From contig JBGTDX010000123.1 of assembly GCA_041748075.1 (NCBI GenBank), positions 4,263 through 68,262 on the forward strand: a stretch of 64,000 nt of DNA, given 5' to 3'. This document shows, piece after piece, positions 17,443 to 25,100 of the stretch. The DNA comes from JBGSYJ01 sp041748075. GTDB taxonomy: Bacteria > Acidobacteriota > Thermoanaerobaculia > Gp7-AA8. The notes beneath the pieces are model-generated. The model made no database searches, was not told the DNA's origin, and worked only from the letters and a program-made list of their open reading frames with translations. The translations under genes were made by a program, and so were the position numbers. Each line of letters starts with the position of its first letter. Positions within the stretch are counted from its first letter, which is position 1.

Positions 17443-17538
17443 ATGAAGGGTGAAGGGTGAAGGGTGAAGGGTGAAGGGTGAAGGGTGAAGGGTGAAGAGT
17501 GAAGGGTGAAGGGTGAAGGGTGAAGGGTGAAGGGTGAA
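17443..17538. repeat. Heptamer tandem array, GTGAAGG unit (left half of an inverted pair)
   Basis: About 13.5 near-perfect copies of GTGAAGG with one A-for-G variant (GTGAAGA). It lies immediately upstream of recO, and its reverse complement fills 17751-17840. Confidence 0.95.
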
Positions 17539-17550
17539 CCCTCGCTCGAC

Positions 17551-17710
17551 GCTTCTAATGAACATCTCCGAACCGGGAGGGATGTAGAAATACGTCATCC
17601 TGAGCGAAGCGAAGGATCTCCTGAGGAGGATCGAGCACCGCAAGACGAGATCCTTCGCTTCGCTCAGGATGACGTGGCCTCGCTCAGCATGACACGGTGG
17701 TTCATCACCC
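17551..17710. repeat. Hairpin repeat element, copy A
   Basis: The conserved left module (GCTTCTAATGAAC... to GTAGAAA, 17551-17590) is followed by a perfect 27-bp inverted repeat (17593-17619 and 17648-17674; core CATCCTGAGCGAAGCG) and a right module ending GGTTCATCACCCTTCACC. It sits between the two inverted heptamer arrays, in the divergent recO/YheT gap (17434-17865), which holds no gene. Confidence 0.9.
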
Positions 17711-17750
17711 TTCACCGGCGCGCCCGCGCCGTTTGATTGCTCGGGATGAC

Positions 17751-17840
17751 ACCCTTCACTCGTCACCCTTCACCCTTCACCCTTCACTCTTCACCCTTCA
17801 CTCTTCACTCTTCACTCTTCACTCTTCACCCTTCACCCTT
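17751..17840. repeat. Heptamer tandem array, CCTTCAC/CTCTTCA units (right half)
   Basis: About 13 heptamers, a mix of CCCTTCA and CTCTTCA, the reverse complement of the array at 17443-17538. It ends 26 bases before the start of the YheT-type gene. Confidence 0.95.
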
Positions 17841-17865
17841 TCCAACTCTGCCTCATAATAAGTCG

Positions 17866-18879
17866 ATGTCCGAAGACCTGAGTTCATTAGAGCCGGCCTT
17901 CGTGCCGGCCTGGTGGCTGCGCGGGGCGCACATGCAGACCCTCTGGGGCCGGCTGACCAGGAGCCGGCGCGTGGTTCCGTTCCGCAGGGAGATCCTGCCC
18001 ACTCCTGACGGCGATGAGCTGATTCTCGACCATCTCGAGGGACCTCCATCGGGCACTCATTTCATCCTCGTTCACGGACTGGAGGGAAGCTCGTACTCCG
18101 TCTACATGCAGGGGCTGCTCACTCGCATCGCGGCTCACGGTTACACCGCAACGGTGATGAACTTCCGCTACTGCGCGCGAGATCCGGAAAACGTCGTCCG
18201 TCCGATTCCCAACCTTCGTCCGCGGATGTACCACTCCGGTGAAACGACTGATCTCGATCTCGTCGTGCGAACGATGAGAGAACGCCTGGGTGATTCGAAG
18301 CTCGTTGGAGTGGGGATCTCGCTTGGCGGCAACGTCCTTCTCAAGTGGCTCGGTGAGCAGGGAAGCGAAAGCCCGATCGAGGCTGCCGCGACCATCTCCT
18401 CTCCGTTCGATCTGGCCGCTGGGGCTCGATTTCTCGAAACGAGGATCGGACGTCTCTACACGGAGACCTTCCTGCGCAGCCTGCGGAAAAAGGCGCTCGA
18501 TGTCGCGAGCCGCTTCGAGGAGGCCGCTGCGCTGATTGATGTGGAGGCCACGAGGAGATCGCGAACGATCTGGGAGTTCGATGACGCTGCGACCGCCCCG
18601 CTTCATGGTTTCGACGGTGCAGCGGATTATTACGCGCGATCGAGCTCGAAGGAGTACGTCGGGCGGGTCGCGGTTCCAACCCTCTGCATCAGCGCAGAGG
18701 ACGATCCGCTCGTACCGGGCTTCACGATTCCGCCCGCACGCGCTGCCGCATCGCAGCACGTTCGTTTTGTTGCCACGAAAATGGGCGGGCATGTCGGATT
18801 CGTCTCAGCGCTCGGCTCGCTGCGCTGCCGGTACTGGGCTGAAGAGCTCGCCGTAGACTGGGTGTCGGGTAGCCTGTAA
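17866..18879 (+). CDS. YheT-type alpha/beta hydrolase
   Basis: A 337-aa member of the YheT/ABHD1-3 hydrolase family. The start at 17866 begins the family pattern FVPAWWLRGAHMQTLWG (residues 11-27). Next come LILDHLEGP, the oxyanion strand HFILVHGLEGSS, the nucleophile GISLGGN (Ser near 152), and late acid and His in AEDDPLVP and GGHVGF. The family acts on ester substrates, probably lipids; the exact substrate is unknown. The longer frame upstream translates the heptamer array and is not coding. It converges on a GNAT gene. Confidence 0.88.
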   Translation: MSEDLSSLEPAFVPAWWLRGAHMQTLWGRLTRSRRVVPFRREILPTPDGDELILDHLEGPPSGTHFILVHGLEGSSYSVYMQGLLTRIAAHGYTATVMNFRYCARDPENVVRPIPNLRPRMYHSGETTDLDLVVRTMRERLGDSKLVGVGISLGGNVLLKWLGEQGSESPIEAAATISSPFDLAAGARFLETRIGRLYTETFLRSLRKKALDVASRFEEAAALIDVEATRRSRTIWEFDDAATAPLHGFDGAADYYARSSSKEYVGRVAVPTLCISAEDDPLVPGFTIPPARAAASQHVRFVATKMGGHVGFVSALGSLRCRYWAEELAVDWVSGSL

Positions 18880-18885
18880 CCGGAA

Positions 18886-19569
18886 TCACAAGGCCCGCTC
18901 GAAGCGGGACAGACCTGGCGCACCGGTGATCTTCTCGAAGTCGGGATGGCGCCTTTCTTCGGCGATACTGAATCCGAGTTTCTGGTAGCCGCGGGTCGCC
19001 GACTCATTCCCCATGAACGTGGTGATTTGGGCCCGTTTGTAATTGCGCGCTCGACCTTCGTCGAGGATCCTCTCGAGCAGTGTGGTGATGAATCCCTGCC
19101 TGCGCAGGCGGGGGATCGTCGCGACCCACTCGATTGTCCAGAGCCCGGGCCGTTGTTCAGGAAGCGCGGTCTGATACGGCTCGAGCCGCTTGTATACCTC
19201 CAGAAGCTCGTCATCGGGCCAGCCGAACTCCTCCCATCCGGCCGCGATCAGTTGTCCGGGAGACAGCATTCCAGGCGTGCCGGGGTCATAAGCGGAAAGG
19301 GCGGCCGCGGGCCCTTCATCGGTCTCGCCGATGAGAAAGTTCGAGTAGTGGCAGAACGATGCGGAGTCGATCAGTATGAGAAGCTCCAGAAAGTCGAGCA
19401 GATCCTCCTCAGCCACGACGAGATCCCAGAAGCCCCGAGGCAGCTGAGAGCGGCTCGCCAGGAGCATCACCTCGGCAAGGAAGGCGGAATCGTTCGCATC
19501 GGCTTGCCGGATCCGAAGCTGCGCGTGCGCCAATCCGGCTCGACCTTCGGGCTCACCGCGAAAGGGCAT
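18886..19569 (-). CDS. GNAT family N-acetyltransferase
   Basis: A 227-aa acetyltransferase. GGAGAAGGCCT just upstream supports the ATG at 19569. The body begins AQLRIRQADANDSAFLAEVM, a typical GNAT N-terminus. The acetyl-CoA loop is IPRLRRQGFITTLLERIL (about 152-169) and the C-terminal signature is NESATRGYQKLGFSIAEE. The extra helical insert between strands 2 and 4 (EDLLDFLELLILIDS) is larger than usual. Substrate unknown. Confidence 0.85.
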   Translation of the reverse strand: MPFRGEPEGRAGLAHAQLRIRQADANDSAFLAEVMLLASRSQLPRGFWDLVVAEEDLLDFLELLILIDSASFCHYSNFLIGETDEGPAAALSAYDPGTPGMLSPGQLIAAGWEEFGWPDDELLEVYKRLEPYQTALPEQRPGLWTIEWVATIPRLRRQGFITTLLERILDEGRARNYKRAQITTFMGNESATRGYQKLGFSIAEERRHPDFEKITGAPGLSRFERAL

Positions 19570-19705
19570 AGGCCTTCTCCACTGATGATGGAACCGAAAG
19601 CTACTGGGCGGCTTTCACCGCGACGAGCCTTGTATTATTTACAGAGACCTCATGCGGAGTCAAGGCAGACGGGTCGAATCTGAGTGCGAACGACGTCGAT
19701 ACGCG

Positions 19706-22024
19706 TTATTTCACGACGATTGTCGCGCGATCCGAGCTCGAGCCGGAGCTCGCCACGATCGTGTGCGTTCCAGCGGTGAGAGGCCAGGAAAGAGCGCGTC
19801 CGGGAGCCGTTCTTCCGATCGGTTTGCCATTGATGCTCCACTGCACCGGACCTGTCGTGCCGTCGAGCCTCGCCCGCAGCGAGAGCGTTTGAAAGTTGCG
19901 CCTCAGCGTGGGATCGATCAGGTATGTGGAGCCTGAAGGGGGATGTGTGATGCGGACTCCCCGCGATTCTGTCTCTGCCGGCAGATCGACCTGCTGAATG
20001 AGGAGCGTACCCTCCGTAATCAGGCCCCGTCGTTCGGCCCAGTGCCGGTACTCAGCAGGCCAGATCACAGTCGAGTCCCGGCCGTCGCCACGATGCCACG
20101 TGCAGTCAGCTCTCCCAGATCCTGCGGCGATCCACTCCATCTCGATCACCGGGCATGCGGTACTCGGACGGAGTCCCGAGAGTGCGCAGACAGACTGCTG
20201 CTCGAGGCCCGGGGGTGGATCGAGCAGCGATCCATGTGCCGCGACTTCTACCTTCCTTCCTGTGCGCTTCTGCGCCGCCATCATGACGGCGTTGAAGATC
20301 GGAGCCGCGCCGGTGACACCGGAGGAGCTTTCGAGCGGTTTGCGATCGAAATTTCCCACCCAGACGCCGACCGTGAGCTCCCTGGTGAAGCCGACCGTCC
20401 AGTTGTCACGAAATGCCTGCGAGGTGCCGGTTTTGACCGCGACGGGAAAGGGAAACTCGAGACTGCTCGAGCTGCCGAAGATGAATTCACGAGCGCGCGA
20501 GTCGGCGAGGATGTCGGCAATCCAGTACGCCGTCTGCGGCGAAACGATCTGTTCCTGATCCGCGCGCGCGGAAGGGATCGCCTTTCCACCCTGCAGCCTG
20601 ACGTTTCGGACCGCCGAAGCTTCCTGCCATGTGCCGCCTCTTGCGAAAATCGCGTACGCCAGCACCAGTTCGTCGAGCCGGACTTCGGCGTCGCCAAGGG
20701 TGAGGCCGAGTCCATAGTAGTCGGCGTTCTTTTCAAGAGTCGAAAAGTGAAGCCGCCGGAGCATGCGCAGCAGATCGGCTGGCTGCATCTGCGAAAGTAA
20801 CCACACTGCCGGAACGTTCTCCGAGCCCGCCAGTGCCTGTCTCGCACGCAGAGGCCCGCGGAAGATCCCATCGTAATTGCGTGGGCTGTAGAGGATGCCC
20901 TGTTCGGCTGTGGGGAAATGCGCCGGAATATCAGGAAGTACCGAGGCAGGCGAGAAGCCGTTCTCGAACGCGAGTGCGTAGGTGAACGGTTTCAGCGCGG
21001 AACCCGGCTGGCGCGGAGCCGTGACGCCGTCGATCGCGCCGCTCGTCCGGACGTCGAAGTAGTCCCCCGAGCCTTCCCACGCAAGCCACTCGCCGGAACG
21101 GTTGTCCAGCACGGCCACGGCCACGTTGCCGGCGCCGTGACGAGTGAGATTCCGGCGGTGCGCCTGAATGATGCCGTGCACGTCGCGCTGCAAGCCGGAG
21201 TCCAGAGTCGTCTCGATGCGCACCGGCCTGGAATCCCCGTAACGTGAGAGAAGCATCTGGACGAAGTGAGGGGCGACCTGCTCGGCCGGCGTCGTGCTGA
21301 ACGTCAACTCCTCGCTTTGCGCGAGCTCGTGTTCCGCGTCTTCGAGCATGCCGGAGGCTCTCATTCGCTCGAGGATCCGGCGCTGCCGGGCCATTCCCGC
21401 CTCGCGGTTGCGGAACGGATTGAGCACAGAAGGCCGCTGTGGGAGTGCGGCCAGGTAGGCGGCCTGTGCGGGAGTCAGTTGCGCAGCCTGGGTGCCGAAG
21501 TACCCGCGGCTCGCCCGCTCGATACCGGTCAGCTGATTCCCATAGGGTGCAAGGTTCAGGTAGAGCGCGAGAATTTCACCTTTCGAACGGTGATGTTCCA
21601 GACGGAGTGCGGTGACCGCTTCCCGCAGCTTGCCCGACAGAGTTCGCGGCCGCGGTGCGAGCTGTTTCACGACCTGTTGTGTGATCGTCGATCCGCCCTG
21701 CACAAACCGGCGGGCACGGATGTTTGCAAAGGTGGCGCGCGCGATCGCGATCGGATCGACACCCGGATGCTGAAAGAATCGCTGGTCCTCGGCTGCGAGC
21801 GTGGCGTTGACGACGTTCGGGGGTAAGGCATCTGCATCGAGCCAGGTGCTTCGAGTCTCTTCTGCTGAGAGCGACTCATACAGAACGACACCATTGCGAT
21901 CCGTGATCGTTGTCGATTGCCGGCCCGCCGGATCGAGCAGTCCCTCCGGCAGGGGACCGACGCGGATCCAGATCGCGAGAGCGAGGATGCCGACGGGAAT
22001 GAGGATGAGAAGTCGCCTGGTCAT
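19706..22024 (-). CDS. pbpC: Penicillin-binding protein 1C
   Basis: A 772-aa bifunctional peptidoglycan synthase of the PBP1C class. An N-terminal anchor (RRLLILIPVGILALAIWI) is followed by a GT51 transglycosylase with EDQRFFQHPGVD and QGGSTITQQVVKQ. The transpeptidase domain has the SxxK motif GSALKPF and the KTG box VAVKTGTSQAFRDNW. A C-terminal BiPBP_C-like beta domain ends it. It builds glycan and cross-links peptides in the periplasm. I chose the ATG at 22024; a TTG five codons earlier is possible. The gene lies directly downstream of an alpha-2-macroglobulin gene on the same strand, the pairing known from E. coli yfhM-pbpC. Confidence 0.93.
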   Translation of the reverse strand: MTRRLLILIPVGILALAIWIRVGPLPEGLLDPAGRQSTTITDRNGVVLYESLSAEETRSTWLDADALPPNVVNATLAAEDQRFFQHPGVDPIAIARATFANIRARRFVQGGSTITQQVVKQLAPRPRTLSGKLREAVTALRLEHHRSKGEILALYLNLAPYGNQLTGIERASRGYFGTQAAQLTPAQAAYLAALPQRPSVLNPFRNREAGMARQRRILERMRASGMLEDAEHELAQSEELTFSTTPAEQVAPHFVQMLLSRYGDSRPVRIETTLDSGLQRDVHGIIQAHRRNLTRHGAGNVAVAVLDNRSGEWLAWEGSGDYFDVRTSGAIDGVTAPRQPGSALKPFTYALAFENGFSPASVLPDIPAHFPTAEQGILYSPRNYDGIFRGPLRARQALAGSENVPAVWLLSQMQPADLLRMLRRLHFSTLEKNADYYGLGLTLGDAEVRLDELVLAYAIFARGGTWQEASAVRNVRLQGGKAIPSARADQEQIVSPQTAYWIADILADSRAREFIFGSSSSLEFPFPVAVKTGTSQAFRDNWTVGFTRELTVGVWVGNFDRKPLESSSGVTGAAPIFNAVMMAAQKRTGRKVEVAAHGSLLDPPPGLEQQSVCALSGLRPSTACPVIEMEWIAAGSGRADCTWHRGDGRDSTVIWPAEYRHWAERRGLITEGTLLIQQVDLPAETESRGVRITHPPSGSTYLIDPTLRRNFQTLSLRARLDGTTGPVQWSINGKPIGRTAPGRALSWPLTAGTHTIVASSGSSSDRATIVVK

Positions 22025-22066
22025 GGGAGCAGGGAACAAGTTGCGTGGAGTGTGGAGTCGTCTTTT

Positions 22067-22120
22067 CCCTCTCCCCGAATGGCTTCCTGTGCACAGGCCG
22101 CAATCCGGGCGGGGAGAGGG
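22067..22120. repeat. C/G-rich palindromic repeat with nested 12-bp palindrome
   Basis: CCCTCTCCCCG (22067-22077) pairs with CGGGGAGAGGG (22110-22120). The loop holds CCTGTGCACAGG (22086-22097), a perfect palindrome. It lies in the 112-base gap between the alpha-2-macroglobulin and pbpC genes. Confidence 0.75.
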
Positions 22121-22136
22121 TTAAGTACCATCACCT

Positions 22137-25100
22137 TCACTTCCGTACCTCGATCACGGTCGTTGCCGTCCGGCCGAAGACCTCCGGTTGATACATTTCT
22201 TCTGCATGCGCGGGTGCGGTACGGAAGGTTCCCGAGGTCGTTGTGCGGGCGACGTACGAGAACTCGTGTACTCCCTCGGCCAGGCGTGTAGCGAACAGAT
22301 GCACCCGGTCATCGTGGCGCTCGACGCGGTCGAATCCGCCCTGACGGAACCACGAAGTCCAGTCGGCGCCCTGCTCGGCCTGCTGCTGTTCTTCGGCGAG
22401 ATCCGTGGCCGTCGTCGCAAAGAGTGACTCAACCGCTTCGAATCCTGCAGGAAGCGGATCGGTCACCGCGACCCACCGCCGCTCCTGCGTGTTTCGAATT
22501 CGCAGCGTGACCGTTACCAGATCTCCCGCGGCAAACGAGCTTGTCGCGTCCGTGGTTCTGTGCGGCGCATACGTCCTCTCGATCCGGAAGCCGTTGTCCA
22601 ACCCGCTCTGGAACAGACGATCCACCGCATAACGGAGACGCGTCATGTAGAAGAGCGTGCCCGTTCCTTCCTTGCGGAGGATGAGATCCTGCCGCGTGCC
22701 GGCAGGCGCCGTCGCGAGAATACGGTTCATCGGCACGTCCTCGGTGACCGCTTCGGTCGAGCGGCCTTTGAACTGCGAGGATGCGAGCTGCTGTTCACCC
22801 AGCGTCGCCGTGGCGGTGAAGTCGGGAACTTCACGCTCATACTTCCTGTAGTAGTCGACGAGCGAGCCCATCGCCCATGCGTTCTCCTGCGTATTTCCCC
22901 ACCGGCCCTTTTCGCGGGCGGTCATCAACCAGCGAACCAGACCGCGCACCAGGGACGTGTCGTTCGAATTGCGAACGAGGCTTCCGAGCACGATGGCGGT
23001 CGAACGCACATTGGAGTTCCAGAAGAGCAGCAGGTAAGGATCATTCAGTTCTTCGACGTGAGAGGCGCCGCCTTCGGCCAGAATCGCATTTCCGATTCGC
23101 CGTTCGAGCTCTACGATCCGGGCGCCCTTTTCGCCTTTCGCGGTCAATGCGTCATACAGGAACGAGATGGCGAACACCGGCATCCGGTCGAGGTAGCCGT
23201 AGAGACGGTTGATGTTGCTGTCCTGGTTGCGTCCCCCCTCGGTGAGCACCTTCACCGAGAAGGCCTGCCACGCGGTGTATGACGGCCACCAGCTTTCGTT
23301 GATGGGTGGTGTCGCCGCGAGTTGCTGCTCGAGATAGACGTACGCCGCTTCCATCATGCTCGCAGGCACTTCGTAACCGAGACTCTGCGCGCGCTGAAAG
23401 ACATGGATCACATAGCTCGTGAGGTAGGGCGAGACGGAGAAACAGTTGCCGGGCCAGAACGCGAACCCGCCGCTCGGGCACTGGAACTTCTCCAGCTCGC
23501 GAAGGTTGAGTGCCGCGACTTCCCGAGCCTTTCCGGGCACGATGCCGGGCAGACTGAATGCTTCGCCAAGATCCGTGCCGAGCATCAGTGCGAGCCCGCG
23601 CGAAGCGCGCTGTTCGGCGCAGCCGTATGGATATTCCAGGAGGTAGCGCGCACCTTCGCCGAGGCCGACCATCGCCGTCGATGCGAGCTCGAAGCGAAGA
23701 CCTCCGAAAGACGGAACGACGTCCGACGGTATCTCGAGAACTTCGCGTGCATCTTCCGTCGTTTCGCCATACGCTGCGACTGTTTCCGGGGACACGAGGA
23801 TGCGGACGGGAATGATGTCCTCGAACGCGTCGGACTCGCCGAGAAGCTTGACCGTCATCTGAACCCGCGCTTCACCGACGGCTCTCGCTACCGCATCAAA
23901 GCGAACCTCGGATGATCCCCCCGCAGGGATCTGCACCCGTTGTGTGCTTCTGCCGCTGAAGCTCAGTACAGAGGGATCGAGACTGCGAATCGTCACGACC
24001 GCTCTGCCCCGCCGTTTCAACTGGCTGTTGACGACGGCACCGAACACAGCCTGATCACCCATCGCGAGGAAGCGGGGGAACGTCGGGCGCAGCAGAACCG
24101 GTTTGCTGATCCGGATCTCGCTGTCCGACTGGCCGAAGCGGGAGGCCTTGTCGCCTGCCACTGCCATGATCCTGTATGTCGTCAGCGATTCAGGCAGTTT
24201 GACGGTTGTCGATGCGTTGCCGTTTTCATCGGTGATGACCGAGCCGATCCAGAAAGCCAGCACGCGGAAATCGCGGCGTACCGCCTCTCCGGGATCGCCA
24301 CCTCCACCACCCTCGGATCCACCCTTCGGCGTCAGCACGCGGCGGCTGATGATCCGCTGGCGGGAGTCGAGGTTCATCACCTGCAGCGCTTTCGGCACAT
24401 AGATCGAGTCGAGAATGTCGGGTGTCTGGTATGCCGTCAGCGACAGCACTCCGTAGTCGACCGCCCAGAGTGTCACCTCGGATCGAGTGCCCGCTCCGGT
24501 GTGGTCTCTCACGGCGAGGTTCACGACTGCATCCGTTGCCGGTCGGTACTCCTCTTTGTTCGCCGTAACGGCAACATCGAGACGTTTCGAGGAATCCTCG
24601 ACGCGCAGCTCGGTGTAGCCCACGCGGAATGCCGGCTTGCCCGGATCGCTTCCGTCTTCATCACCGTCTGTTGTCGTGCGTCCCTTGATGAGGAGGATCG
24701 AGACGTAGAAGTTGGGGATATGTTCCTCGGTCACCGGAACGCTGACCGTCTGCTGGGTCGAGGTCAGCTCGAACCGCCGGTGCGTCCGCACGCCCTCACG
24801 TTCCGTCGTGAGGAGCGCGGTTGCTGTCTCCCACGGAGACTGGATCATGATGCGCGCCGTTTCTCCCGGCTTGTAAGTCTTCTTCTCCGGAATGAAGTCG
24901 ATCCGATTGTGATCGTAACGCTGCCACGCCGTGTATCCCGATCCGAGTGCGTAGAAGGACGTGACCGTCGTGGTGGATCGTCCCTGTCCGTTCTCGGCTC
25001 GTGCACGGAGAACGTAGAACCCCCCGCGCGGCACTGGAATCTGCAGCTTTACCGGTGTCGTCTCCGTCGTCACGTTCCAGGAGCCGGCAGCGACTTCCTT

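Noticed and set aside
17737..17865. N-terminal extension of the YheT-type protein (Thr/Leu/His/Pro-rich)
   Set aside because: It is the translated heptamer array; the family N-terminus begins just after the ATG at 17866.
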